Of a stretch of DNA of 64,000 bases, positions 1 to 10,315 are shown in pieces; the first letter of the stretch is position 1; each line of letters starts with the position of its first letter. Under the pieces are notes generated by a model, which was not told the origin of the DNA, did no database searches, and worked only from the letters and a program-made list of their open reading frames with translations. Source of the stretch: Azolla caroliniana (taxonomy: Eukaryota > Polypodiophyta); NCBI GenBank assembly GCA_043228905.1, contig JBHGNT010000017.1, positions 8,308,001-8,372,000 on the forward strand, written 5' to 3'. The position numbers and the translations under genes were made by a program.

Positions 1-2979
1 GAGCAGAACGGCGTGGCCGAGAGAAAGAATCGGTCAGTTGTGGAAGCGGCACGGACAATGCTGGAGGAGAAGAGCTTGCCTAAGTTCTACTGGGCCGAGG
101 CAGTAAGGACCGTGGTATACATCCAGAACCGGATTGGAGACAAAGTGTCGGCGCACGAGCTATATTTCGGAACGAAGCCGAACTTGCGACACTTGAGGGT
201 GTTCGGTAGCATTGCGTATGTGCATGTACCGAAGGAGAAAAGGAGGAAGCTGGACGCAAAGGCCGAGAAGTGCATCTTGGTCGGTTACTCGGACGAGCAG
301 AAGGGTTATAAGTGCTATAACCCTCGCACCAAACAAGCGCGTGTCAGCCGCGACGTTGTGTTTGACGAGTCTGCGTCTTGGTACCTACCCTCGCCTCGGA
401 ACCCCGACTCCAATACGAGTTCTGACGATGAGGTCAGCGAGGCTGAGATGCCTCCGGATGAGCCCAAAATCGAGACCCGTGAAGAGAGTCCGATTTCACT
501 CCGGTTAAGTGGACCGATTGGACGACTGAGTCGGTACGACCAGTCCGATGAAGAGCCGGCGAGTAGTGGAGATTCGGCCGTGCATTCCCTGCGTAGGAAT
601 CCGAGGAGACGGCTTACGTGCAAAGAGAAAGGGAAGAAGAAGGTGTTGGATTCCGGCACGGAAAGGAACGAGTCAGACCGACGCGAGTCCGACTCTGAGG
701 GAACCGGTGATGGGTCTTTAACGGTGAAGACCGCGTCGACCGAGAAGGCCTCAACATCGGCTAATGTGAGATTACGCCGATCTACCCGCCAGAAGAACCC
801 AGTTGTGCGGTTCAGATTCAACGAGTACATGGCGCATCATTATGCGTACATGACCTGTGTAGCGGAAGTGCGTGGGCCGGAGAGCTACGTAGAAGCGACT
901 AAAGACGCGAATTGGCGTGCCGCGATGGAGGAAGAGATGCACGCATTGGCGGAGAACGAGACCTGGGACCTGGTTGACGCACCGAAGGGTGTGAAGCCGA
1001 TCGGGTGTAGATGGGTGTACAAAGTCAAGTACAACACCGATGGCTCGGTCAACCGGTACAAGGCTCGGCTGGTGGCAAAGGGCTACGCGCAGAAACACGG
1101 CATCGACTACGATGAGACGTTTGCGCCGGTCGCGAAAATGATGACCATCCGTGTTTTGCTGGCAGTAGCTGCGGCGAAGGGGTAGCACTTACATCAGATG
1201 GATGTAAAGAATGCGTTCCTGCAAGGTGACCTTGAGGAACATGTGTACATGGTACAGCCCCCCAGATTTCACTCTGGAACGAACTCCTCGGCAATATGCC
1301 GATTGAAGAAGTCCCTTTACGGACTGAAGCAAGCCCCGCGTGCCTGGAACGCGAAGATCACGCAACAACTGCGTCAGATGGGCTTCATCACGTCAAAATC
1401 AGACTCTTCCCTGTTCATCCGGAAAGGTCGACTCGGACCGGTTAGTATTTTGTTGTATGTCGATGACTTGGTCATCACCGGCACCGACCTAGGTGAAATC
1501 GACCGTGTGAAGCTCCAGCTTGCGGCTTCGTTCGACATGAAGGATCTGGGAGACCTTCATTACTTCCTTGGGATCGAAGTGATCCGTACCCCCGAAGGCA
1601 TATTGATCAGCCAACGTCATTACGTGCTGAGTATGCTCTTCAAACTCGGGATGGCCGATTGTAAGTTCGTCTCGACTCCTCTGGACAGAACCGTCAAGTT
1701 TCGTCCCGATACGGGAAAGGTATGCGACCTGACGAGGTTCCGACAAATTGTCGGAAGCCTCATATACTTGACCATCACCCGACCCGACCTCAGTTATCCG
1801 GTCGGGGTGATCAGTTAGTTCATGGCGCGACCTACCGAGGAGCACCTTCAGTGTGCGCAACGCATACCTCGGTATGTCAACGGCACTAAGTACCGAGGAC
1901 TGCTATATCGGACCGGTGTAGCCGCGTAGTTAGTCGGCTACATCGATGCTAATTGGGCTGGCAACGCCGCCGATCGCCGATCCACGTCTGGATACGCGTT
2001 CTCCCTCGGGAGCGCCGCGATCGCGTGGAGCAGTAAGAAGCAGCCGACAGTTGCACTGTCGAGCACCGAAGCTGAGTACCAAGGAGCGGCTGTCGCGACA
2101 TGCGAAGCCATATGGTTGAAGCGGCTACTTAAGGACCTGCAAGAGGAGGTGTCCGATCCAACGACGATCTACTGTGACAACCTCAGCAGCATCCAACTCG
2201 CAAAGAACCCCGTCTTCCACGCACGGACCAAGCACATTGAGGTGCACTACCATTTCGTCCGTGAGCGTGTCCTTTCCGGTGAAGTCGAACTTCAGTACGT
2301 TCCGACGGATCGGCAGACTGCCGACATCTTCACAAAGCCTCTTGGTCTGGACAAGTTGCCGCAATTCTCCGGTGCGCTCGGGTTGCGTCACCTCGACGTG
2401 CCGAACTTGAGGGGGAGAACAGTCCCGAACGACCAAGCAAGGCAGCAGGAAAGGAGCGGTGACCATGACACCGAGTCGGTTGACTCGTTTGTTGACTCGG
2501 TTGAAGACGGATCGGCTGAAGGAGCCGAGGGCAACTTCGGATCGACTGAAGAAGCCGAGGGCGGACCCGCGGAAAAGTTCGGAAGAGGACAGAAGGGGAG
2601 CAACCGAAGGAGAGAGCCGAAGCCAACCAAACATGAGGAGGATGACGCCATCGAAGGCGAGAAAACTGAAGACGAGTTGGAGACAGCCAACTCGGACGAG
2701 AGTGAAAACCGATTGGATATAGCCGAGTCGGTTCGGATGTTTGATTCAGACACGCTGAATCAACCGAGGCCCAAGCGGAAGAAAAGGCAGCAGAAGAAGC
2801 GTCAACACCGCAACAGCAGAAGAGCTGATAATGGCCGCATGAGCAGACAAGCCGACCGGAAGGGTCGAAGTGCGCAGAGTCGAACAAGTCGAGGAGCGCG
2901 AGCGAGGCGAGAAGCCAAGAGGAACCGGTGCTGTGAAGATCCCGAAGAGCCTCAAGTTGAGCTTGAGGGGGAGTGTTGA
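1..2979 (+). pseudogene. Element A: family 1 Ty1/copia polyprotein, 3' half (IN-RT-RH plus charged tail)
   Basis: This is the pol part of a copia retrotransposon cut by the window start. It opens inside the integrase core ([12 protein letters not shown] carries the catalytic Glu) and runs through the GKK-type spacer, the RT (YVDDLVITG near 1456) and RNase H (SSTEAEY near 2060, YCDNLSS near 2171). One frame covers the whole length. It is broken by three in-frame TAG codons at 1183 (where GWHLHQMDV is expected, so TGG to TAG), 1816 (expected ISQFM) and 1927 (expected KELVGY). After the RNase H tail there is an unusual extension of about 190 residues, first acidic and then strongly basic. It runs through the polypurine tract, and its TGA stop lies inside the 3' LTR. 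The family assignment is secure. It is a non-autonomous pseudogene. Confidence 0.93.
2962..2973 (+). other. Polypurine tract of element A
   Basis: The purine run TTGAGGGGGAG directly precedes the LTR start TGTTGAG. It would prime plus-strand DNA synthesis. The same run is seen before the family 1 LTRs of D (19759, opposite strand) and Q (58399). Confidence 0.85.
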
Positions 2980-3360
2980 GAGACAAGCTCAACATCGGCC
3001 GGATCGGCTGAAGAAGCCAAGGACCGGATCAGTTGGTACCGATCGGTTAGGCCGAGTGCGTAAACCGGGAGATCGTTAGGAAAGATATTCCGTGAGGAAT
3101 ATATTTGGGAGTTAGTGTAGGGGCTCTTGATGAGTATTGAAGTACTGTCAGTACTTCGGTCAGTCCTTCTAGGACTTGTATAAAAGTGCTCACTGAGCAT
3201 GTCTTATGTACAGAGATTGAGTATTATTGTGGAATATAGTTTTTTGTGTTTCTCTCTCTGTCTCTCCCACGTATACCGTGTAAGCCTAAGATCTCCATTG
3301 AACCTGAGTTTCCTTCCTCTGATCTGTCTTCATACTTGCTTCCGCACGCTACTTTCTACA
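2974..3360 (+). repeat. 3' LTR of element A (family 1)
   Basis: This 387-bp repeat starts TGTTGAG after the polypurine tract and ends ...TTTCTACA, where the sequence switches directly to reverse-strand RT of element B. It therefore gives the right border of A inside B. It holds a TATAAAAG box (3179-3186) and a GTAC palindrome upstream of it. The mate 5' LTR lies left of the window, so age and TSD cannot be checked here. Confidence 0.87.
3139..3186 (+). promoter_or_regulatory. Core promoter of family 1 LTR: GTAC palindrome and TATA box
   Basis: GAAGTACTGTCAGTACTTC (3139-3157) is a perfect 8-bp-arm inverted repeat, lying 21 bases upstream of TATAAAAG (3179-3186). The arms recur in the other family 1 LTRs at 19494-19510, 24911-24927 and, with a mismatch, 28300-28316, always on the upstream side of the TATA box. 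The promoter role is inferred from position and conservation. Confidence 0.6.
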
Positions 3361-4381
3361 GTCCGGTTTAGAGCCTTCTTCAACATTTGAATCTTGCCTT
3401 GGTCTTGTCCGATGATCAACATATCATCCACATATAGGAGTATCAGGTAATCTCCTCCGTCAAATTTCTTCATAAACATGTAGTGATCGACTTGCGTTTT
3501 GTACTACCCTTGGTCGGTCAGGAAGGAGTCAGACTTCCGGTACCATTGCCGGGACGCTTGCTTCAGTCTGTATAAGCTCTTCTTTAGAAAACACACCAGG
3601 TGCTCCTTCCCTTTCTTCTCAAATCCTTCCGGTTGATGGATGTAGATATCTTCTTTGAGGTCGCCATGTAGGAATGCCGTCTTGACGTCCAGTTGCTCTA
3701 CCTCAAGATCCATGCTTGCCGCTATGCTCAATACCGTCCAGATGGATGTCATCTTTACTACTGGGGCAAAGATCTCATCGAAGTTCACTCCTTTCTTCTA
3801 TTGGAACCTCTTCACCATGATCCGGGCTTTGTATCTCGGTGGGTTTCTGGCATCTCCCGGTTTCAGCTTGTACACCCACTTGTTCCGGAGTGCCCTCTTT
3901 CCTTTCAACTATTCCGTAAGTTCATACGTGTGGTTCTCATGTAGGGAATCCATCTCATCCTGCATGGCACTCAACCACTTGCAGATATGGGAACCTCTCT
4001 TTGCTTCTTCGAAGCTTTCCGACTCCCCCTCATCTGTTAACAACACATGCTCTGCAGCTGGAAATCTCCGGGGGGCTCTTCTCTCTCAGAGAGGATATCT
4101 CCGTCCTTGGTTTCTGACTATTGGTTCGTCCGTTTGTTCCTCATCCTCATCCGATTCGGGATCTTGTCCGGTTCCGGTGTCTTCTACTTCTTACTTCTTC
4201 TTCGATTTCGGGTGGTTCGGTTTCTTGTCCGTATCTGGCCAGTTCGTCGAGTGTCATCCGGTTCTTGGCTAACATTTGGTTTTCAACCAAGTAAGTCCTT
4301 GTGTCCTCAAGCCGGTTTTCATTGGATGATCCAGAGTTCATCACCTTCTTCTCCGACTCCCAGTCGGCAATGGTCTTGTCT
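3361..4381 (-). pseudogene. Element B: family 2 copia polyprotein, RT and pre-RT part
   Basis: This is the reverse-strand RT domain of a family 2 copia element. FDEIFAPVVKMTSI, the QLDVKTAFLHGDL motif, KKSLYRLKQ and the YVDDMLIIG catalytic box (about 3410-3440) are visible. Element A interrupts it right after the box, so RNase H lies outside the window. Upstream are the linker before the RT and the acidic spacer, containing a CGA-to-TGA type stop (near 4110) and other breaks. The homologous stretches in M2 (46586-47300) and O (56340-56980) allow alignment. On the other side, the solo LTR at 4382-5227 splits the gene from its integrase. A degraded, non-functional copy. Confidence 0.88.
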
Positions 4382-5227
4382 TGACGGGAACTACTACGCT
4401 CCTTATACGCAACGCTCGGCCACAACCGAGCTTAGAATCATACATAGAAAACGGGAAAAAGATGTTCGACACAGAAAAGAGAAGAGTACACAGGATGTTT
4501 ACGTGGAAAACCCAAACTAAGGGAAAAACCACGGCAACCCACAGGCTGCAAACTATCACTATGTTAGAATGTACAACAGTGAGTTCACGGAGGCAACGAC
4601 CTCGTGCTCACGATCTTCGCCACAGGCGGTGGTTACAACAGAGGCAACAACCTCTTCCTCTCTCTCTTCCTCTCTGTACACAGTTACACACTCTGATCTT
4701 GCGCAGACAACAATAACGACAACAACAACTAAAAGTTTGCCCTAAGTCATATTTATACTAATATGACTTTTTGGCTATTTATAAATATAGCCATGATGGA
4801 CTCTCAGAAACATATTTACGAATATGTCTCTTCATCCGGTGAACACTCCTCACCGGGTCTGCAACATCCGGCTCTCCGTAGCCGGGTACTCCTCATCCGG
4901 TTCTCACCGGGTCTGCACCATCCGGCTCCCTGTAGCCGGGTACTCCTCAACCGGTTCTCACCGGGTCTGCAACATCCGGCTCTCCGTAGCCGGGTACTCC
5001 TCATTCGGTTCTCACCGGGTCTGCACCATCTGGCTCTCCGTAGCCGGTTACTCCTCATCCGGTTCTCACCGGGTGTGCAACATCCGGCTCTCAGTAGCCG
5101 GGTACTCCTCATCCGGTTCTCACCGGGTCTGCACCATCCGGCTCTCCGTAGCCGGTTACTCCTCATCCGGTTTGTTCATCAACACTGTTCTTCTCCCTTC
5201 CCATCCGGAGGGACCTGTCTCCCAACA
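4382..5227 (-). repeat. Solo LTR of family 2 inside element B
   Basis: An 846-bp LTR in reverse orientation (reads TGTTGGGAGACAGG... to ...TTCCCGTCA). It is flanked by the 5-bp target-site duplication TGTCT at 4377-4381 and 5228-5232. No internal region is attached, and B's reading resumes on both sides (KTLADWES on one side, the VFRGRD region on the other). It is therefore a solo LTR left by LTR-LTR recombination after insertion into B. It shares the TGTTGGGAGACAGG start with the right-edge LTR at 63828. It contains a 6-copy minisatellite and a TATA-containing palindrome near 4745-4775. Confidence 0.92.
4853..5176 (-). repeat. 54-bp minisatellite, six copies, within family 2 LTR
   Basis: Six units of exactly 54 bp start at 4853, 4907, 4961, 5015, 5069 and 5123. 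On the element strand each reads roughly CCGGTGAGAACCGGATGAGG, then AGTACCCGGCTACGG, then AGAGCCGGATG and GCAGAC. 54 is a multiple of 3, so the array opens long artefactual reading frames in several frames; none is a credible gene. Fewer and rearranged units occur in the other family 2 LTRs (28870-29110, 48220-48440, 53220-53390, 57630-57800, 63890-64000). Confidence 0.93.
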
Positions 5228-7330
5228 TGTCTTCCATGAAGACTATCCCGACCTCGGAACACCTTCTTCTCGACCAGATCCCACACCCGGCAACCGAACT
5301 CATCATCGCCGTATCCAAGGAATATGCATGGCCGGGACTTCGGATCCAGCTTTGCTCTCTTCTCCTTCGCCACATGCATGTAAGTGAGACATTCAAACAC
5401 CTTTAGATCCTAGTAGGATATGTACTTACCGGTCCACACTCTTTGTGGTGTGTCTCCGTTCAAGGGTATTGAGGGTGATCTATTTATCACATAGGTCGTC
5501 ATCGCCAATGCCTCAACCAAAAACGTCTTGGGTAACTTTGCATGTGCCAGCATACTTTGGACTCTCTCCATCACGGTCTGGTTCATCCGTTCGGCCAACC
5601 CGTTCAATTCCGGTGTCTTCGGGGTGAATTCGAGCCGACAGTACTCCTCGAACTACCACTGGAATTCTCCTCTGTCTGCTTGAACCGCCTTCAGCTTCTG
5701 ATTAGTTTCTCTTTCCACTCTCGCGTGGAGTTCCTTGAAGACGGATAACACCTGATCCTTCGTCTTCAACGGTGAGGCCCACAACTTCCGGCTGTGGTCA
5801 TCTATGAATGTCATGAAGTACTGCGATCCGTCATGTGACTTCGTGTCCACTTGACACACATCGATATGCACCAACTCCAGTGGTGCATTCTGTGTCATCG
5901 GTGGTCTTAACCGGAAGGAGGTTCGGTTTTGCTTGCCGACCAAGAAATCGGTGCACTTCTCAAGATGCACGTCTTTCACCTTCGGAATGAGGTTGTTTTC
6001 GGCAAGTCTTCTCATCCCCTTTTGGCTCATATGACACAATCTCTTCTGCCACAACTTACCGGTAGTGTCGGATGCAATGTTCACTTCTTCCCGGCATATC
6101 CGAGCATACATCAGATATAGCGTGTTGATCTTTCGGGCTCGAGCCACAATTAAGCTTCCTTTGCTGAATTTCATGACTCCATTCTGGATGCTACCCCTAT
6201 AGCCTTCATCATCTAGCTGACTGACTAATATCAGGTTCAGTCGAACCTCCAGAACGTGTCGGACATCCTTCATCAACAACTTGCATCCAGTTGATGTTGT
6301 CAACAACACATCTCCTATACTGATGATTCGGTAGGTCCCTTCATTCCCCATCCGGACACAACCATGATCTCCGGCTGTGTAGGATGAGAAGCATCTCCGG
6401 TCCAGTGTCAGGTGGAACGACACTCTGGAATCGACAACCCACGTTGTCTCGTCGCAGACAAGGTTTAACTCATTCTCCTTGGTGCTGACGTTCCTTTCCG
6501 ATCCGGGCTTCTCCGGTCTGAACTGTTTCAGTTGGAACTCTTCTTCGAATTGGCAGTGCCGGTTTCTTTCTCTTTCCAGAAATGCCGACAATTCTTCTGG
6601 AAATGCCCAGGCTTCCCACAGTAGAAGCAAGTAGACCTCCCCCTTGACTTCGACCTCATCCCCGATTTGTCCCGGTTTTGGGAACTCCAATACCGGTCTC
6701 TTCCCCGGTTGTGGTCATCTTCTGTGACGAAGGCCTTTGAATTGCTTCCAGACTCCCGGTCCTTCCGGCGATCTTCTTCATCTAGCAAGCTTGACTTGAC
6801 TCTTGCTAGGGACAACTGCTTTCCTTCCAGCCCGGCGTTGCCCAATGTGACAACTAACGTCTCCCAACTGTCTGGGAGGGAACTGAGTAGGAGTAATGCG
6901 AGTACCTTATTGGTGAGAGGGGCTTCCAACGAGGTTGCTTGATGTATTAGCACCTGGAAGACATTCATGTGCTCCGCCATACTGGAGCGGTCTTGGTACC
7001 AGAGCCTCACTAGCTTCCGGAATAGCGAAACCCGATTAACAACATTCTTGTTCTGGAACATGATGCCGATCTTCTCCCAGAGTTCATGAGTCTTGCTCTC
7101 TTCATTGATGTTGTTGTACAGGCTCATGTAGATGAAGCACTGGATGTATGCCACCGTCTTCATGTGCATCACCTCCCACATTGTGGCGTTGATCTTATCC
7201 GGTCTCTTGTCCCCGAACTAAACCGGCAACCAAAGATCTTTAACCACAAGCATACCCTCATCTTCGACTTCCACATTGAGTAGTTGGAGCTGGTGAGCTT
7301 GAACATGCCACCGAACGATTCTTCCATTTC
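5228..7330 (-). pseudogene. Element B: family 2 copia gag-protease-integrase
   Basis: Reading on the minus strand from about 7330: Gag with the copia UBN2-like capsid (WEKIGIMFQNKNVVNRVS, SLPDSWETLVVTLGNAG), the zinc knuckle CFYCGKPGHFQKNC (near 6600), protease, integrase zinc region (LWQKRLCHMSQ) and core (ELVHIDVCQVD, VERETNQKLKAVQADRG, LNGLAERMNQTVMERV). The protease motif is DSR instead of DSG (near 6425), which would abolish catalysis. Gag and protease are in different frames (the two reading frames overlap around 6528-6690), stops fall near 5607-5650, and a 2-nt loss near 5250 shifts the frame before the solo LTR. The integrase of family 2 retains D-D-E motifs in better copies (M2). A dead copy. 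Confidence 0.9.
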
Positions 7331-7341
7331 CTATGTTGTTC

Positions 7342-7353
7342 GCTATGATACCA
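7342..7353 (-). other. Primer binding site of element B
   Basis: On the minus strand TGGTATCATAGC lies three bases after the LTR end. It is one base from TGGTATCAGAGC, the complement of the 3' end of plant initiator tRNA-Met used by most copia elements. Confidence 0.85.
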
Positions 7354-7356
7354 CAT

Positions 7357-7783
7357 TGAAGAGAACAACACAAAATATTGCTCGGCCACAACCGAGTAAT
7401 GAATCACTTCAATGAGAATGAAACACAAAAATGGGAAATAGAGAGTAAACGCACGTACACACACAAGCTATAGAGAGTACTCAGGATGTTTACGTGGAAA
7501 ACCCTAATAGGGAAATACCATGGGAGTCCACAGACTCCAAACTATCACGGTACAATCAGAGACTCGGAGGCAACGACCTCAAGCTCAGTTTCTTCGCCGA
7601 GCGGCGGTTACAATAGAGTATCGCTCTGTATCTCCTCTCTCTCTCTCTACAACAACATATGACAACTACAACAAAGTGATTGCCCTAAGTCATATTTATA
7701 CTTATATGAACTTAGGGCTATTTACAAATATAGCCTCAATAGGCTTACTCAAAACATATTCACAAATATGTCTTCTCTTCCGG
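7357..7783 (-). repeat. Family 2 LTR shared by B and F, gag-proximal part
   Basis: Minus-strand LTR from the base next to B's PBS up to the C insertion at 7783; it resumes at 12881 and ends at 12980. It holds the TATA palindrome (near 7685-7720). Because PBS-gag lies on one side and PPT-RNase H on the other, this is one LTR between two internal regions rather than a normal terminal LTR. Confidence 0.85.
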
Positions 7784-8544
7784 TGTCGTGAAGAATTTCG
7801 GCCATAGGCGAAAACCGGGAAACATTGTCTACATCGGCGGGGTGCAGCGTGTGTGACCCATGTACATTTGGTGTGAATATCGAGGGTGCCTTTATGGCGC
7901 CGAAGAGTAGTCAAGTCGGGACAGATGATCCCATGAAAGTCGGGATTTTTCCCACATTGTAACGCATCCCTCTCCTTGTTCTATAAAAGGGAGGGAACGC
8001 CCTTTGTAAAAGGGTTGCCCATTTTGGATTAGAGGGTATACCGGTAGGTTTAGGGGTAGGTTTCTTCTGCGTCTTCTTCTTCCCTTTCGTGTTCGTTTAG
8101 GGTTGGCTGCAGCTTATCTCCTGTGCAAGACCCCGCTCGGCGCGACGAGCCCGAGAGCTCCCCGACGGCGGCTTAACAGCAGGCGACTGTTGTAAACTAT
8201 CCTGGTCCGGCTCGAAGCCGGGAGTGTATTCTTCTTATATATATATACATATACGTTTGCGTCTGTCTGTGTATATTGGCGACTTGTTGGTGTCGGGTGC
8301 TCCCCTCCTTCCCTGCGTTTCCTGTACATAAGGGCGTGAGTCGGGTGTGTGCGTGTGTGCGTGTGTGCGCGCGTGTGTGTGCGTGAGTCGGTGTTAAGTA
8401 CGCTCTCTCTCCCTTCGGTTGCTTCCGGTGTGTTTCTGAGATGTCCCAGAAGCAGTGAAGCACGACTTCCTATGCTCCGTCGCTCCCTAGTCCAAGACCC
8501 CCGTGGTCCCGCCTTTCTCCACGCACGCGCGTAACAACGCGACA
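7784..8544 (+). repeat. 5' LTR of element C
   Basis: A 761-bp LTR beginning TGTCGTGAAGAATTTCGG and ending ...GTAACAACGCGACA. It is repeated as the 758-bp copy at 12119-12876 with only scattered substitutions and microsatellite length changes (GT/GC-rich run near 8345-8395). The preceding four bases CCGG (7780-7783) recur after the right LTR (12877-12880) as the TSD. A TATA box, CTATAAAAGGG, begins at 7981. Confidence 0.95.
7982..7989 (+). promoter_or_regulatory. TATA box of element C LTR
   Basis: TATAAAAG sits in a GC-rich context about 200 bp into the LTR, the expected U3/R position. The same box is present in the right LTR at 12320-12327, and in K's LTR on the opposite strand near 59462-59470. 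Confidence 0.7.
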
Positions 8545-8547
8545 TAT

Positions 8548-8566
8548 TTGGTGAACCCGACGTGAA
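8548..8566 (+). other. Primer-binding-site-like sequence of element C
   Basis: TTGGTGAACCCGACGTGAA begins three bases after the 5' LTR. Its TGG start and position fit a PBS complementary to a tRNA 3' CCA end. I cannot assign the tRNA with confidence; it is not the initiator Met used by the copia elements here. Confidence 0.6.
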
Positions 8567-8581
8567 AGGCGGCAAGGGAGG

Positions 8582-10315
8582 ATGGAGTCGGAAGATGACG
8601 ACCTTGCGGAGATGGTGACCGAAGTGGTGTTGGAGTCGGCACGAGTGGTGATGAGGCGAGAAGCAGCGCAACAAGCGGTTGGGCGAGTGGTCGAAAGAGT
8701 CGGCCGTTTCAATGGGGACAAAGTTCCATCTTACTTGGAAGCCTACAACGCGGAAATGGAAGAGCGTGGTGTAGACGAGGCGTTGAGGCTGGAGTTCTTC
8801 TGCCGGGTCGTAGCTATCCAGATGCATGCGGAAGTAATGGAGCTCCGTGAGGCTCATGGTTCGTGGGAGGCCTTCGAAGAGGCGATCCTGAAGGCATACG
8901 GAGGATGGCGGAAGAGCCGGGGACGGCACCACTTCGACCAGTGGGTAGCATCGGCAAAGACCCACCGGGGTGCGACAAAGGCGTTCCGGGAATTTGAGCG
9001 ACGACTTGCTCGGCTCCCAGAGCGGGAACAAGGTTTGGTGGGGGCGGATAAAGTCCTTTTGTTCGTCAGGTCGGTCGACCGAGCGGAACGGGAAGCCATC
9101 GGGATTGAGCTCGAAGATGATGATGGAGCGAATGGGCTTACGGAGGACTGGTCGAAGGTCGGAAGGGTGTGCCAAAGGCTAGACAACGAGCGAGCTGATA
9201 AGGCTAAGAGGAAGGTACGCGACGGCGTGCCATCACAGTGGGAAGAGGCTGAACGACAAAGAGAGTCGGCAAGGGTCGGCGTTGGGGCCAGGATTTCGGA
9301 GGCGTACGCAACGCTCAAAGCGATGCTCGAGGAAGAGGGGGGATCGAGGCCAGAAGCTGAGACCGAGGAGACGGACTTGCCCCGCGCGACGGCGGAAGAT
9401 TGGTACAACGGTACCACGGGAGGGGGTGCGGGACGAGCCACCCTCTCGATATGCGGAGAAAGATCGACCGAGGACAAGGTCGGGGATGGTGAGGCGACGA
9501 TGGTGATTCGAGCGGGGATGGTGATTCGAGCGGACATGAGGGAGTTCGGGCACGGAGGCCTGAAGCATCGAGCGGGGAGAAGACGGGCGGTGGTGCCGCA
9601 ACCTTACGCACCGGGCCTAGAGACTCCGGCAACCGGCCCGAGAGCTGGTGTGAGACCTAGAGTGACGGGCGGTGGCGGCGGCAAGGCGGGCGACCACGAC
9701 GGCGACGATGTGGGAGAGGGTGCGGAGCGAGTGACCCTCTCGACTTGTGGAAAGAGGACGGCCAAGGACGAGGCTGAGATACCGATCGAGGAACCGGAAC
9801 GTTGGGACCAGCGGTCTCGAGCGTGTCAGCCCGAGATCCCGGGCATTGGAGAAGCAAGCCCATACGGGGCTTGCGCGATCGTTAAGAAGACAACCGCCGA
9901 ACACGAAGAGTCGGTGGCTACGGACAAGGGCGTAAAACGGGTGGGTGATTCTTTGTGTCTTCCCACGCTTGCCCCAGAGACGATGGCAGTCGGGCCCGAA
10001 TACCCGCGTGAGTCCCAAGCGGAGGAAGGCGGCGGCGGAGGGCCAAGAATCACCGGCGAGACGATACGGGGAAGGATCGGACGAAAGCCCACGGACCCGA
10101 TTCCGGAGAACTCGGCATTCGGGCCCGTATGCCCATGTCAGACCGAGGAGATGGATGGCGGTACCGAGGAGTCTTGGCACAATGCCAGCGAAGTCGGATG
10201 GGAAACGACTTGCAAGGAGGCCGAGGGCGGACGCGGCACAAGGCGATCGGCATTCCGATACGGGTGGAGCATGATCCGGTTGTGGATCGTTCGATCGGGT
10301 CCGGTTTCGGCATGA
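8582..10315 (+). CDS. Gag-like protein of non-autonomous gypsy-type element C (577 aa)
   Basis: The only long frame in element C. It starts at an ATG 37 bases after the LTR in a purine-rich context. Residues about 40-180 look like a Ty3/gypsy capsid: VGRFNGDKVPSYLEAYNAEM, then a Phe-Cys/Trp-rich helical region, then ASAKTHRGATKAFREFERRL. The helical domain is followed by a long, low-complexity Arg/Gly/Glu tail. The tail contains degenerate repeats of about 300 bp: a G-G-G-A-x-R-x-(A/T)-L-S-x-C-G-(E/K)-R segment recurs at about 9418, 9717 and 10330. No zinc knuckle, protease, RT or integrase is seen. The capsid would have to be assembled and used with enzymes supplied in trans, plausibly by K-like elements. 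The assignment as Gag is by architecture and position; fine homology needs a profile search. The frame is intact, unlike most ORFs nearby. Confidence 0.72.
   Translation: MESEDDDLAEMVTEVVLESARVVMRREAAQQAVGRVVERVGRFNGDKVPSYLEAYNAEMEERGVDEALRLEFFCRVVAIQMHAEVMELREAHGSWEAFEEAILKAYGGWRKSRGRHHFDQWVASAKTHRGATKAFREFERRLARLPEREQGLVGADKVLLFVRSVDRAEREAIGIELEDDDGANGLTEDWSKVGRVCQRLDNERADKAKRKVRDGVPSQWEEAERQRESARVGVGARISEAYATLKAMLEEEGGSRPEAETEETDLPRATAEDWYNGTTGGGAGRATLSICGERSTEDKVGDGEATMVIRAGMVIRADMREFGHGGLKHRAGRRRAVVPQPYAPGLETPATGPRAGVRPRVTGGGGGKAGDHDGDDVGEGAERVTLSTCGKRTAKDEAEIPIEEPERWDQRSRACQPEIPGIGEASPYGACAIVKKTTAEHEESVATDKGVKRVGDSLCLPTLAPETMAVGPEYPRESQAEEGGGGGPRITGETIRGRIGRKPTDPIPENSAFGPVCPCQTEEMDGGTEESWHNASEVGWETTCKEAEGGRGTRRSAFRYGWSMIRLWIVRSGPVSA

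Noticed and set aside
4763-5387. Long repetitive frames on both strands, apparently encoding an 18-residue repeat protein
   Set aside because: They exist only because the 54-bp LTR minisatellite is a multiple of three; they have no start context and lie wholly in a solo LTR.
8340-8400. CRISPR-like or telomeric repeat
   Set aside because: The GTGTGC/GTGCGT run is a simple microsatellite within the C LTR and varies in length between its two LTRs.
8114-9175. Open frame antisense to the C 5' LTR and gag
   Set aside because: GC-rich antisense shadow of the gag frame and LTR; low-complexity composition and no recognisable domain.
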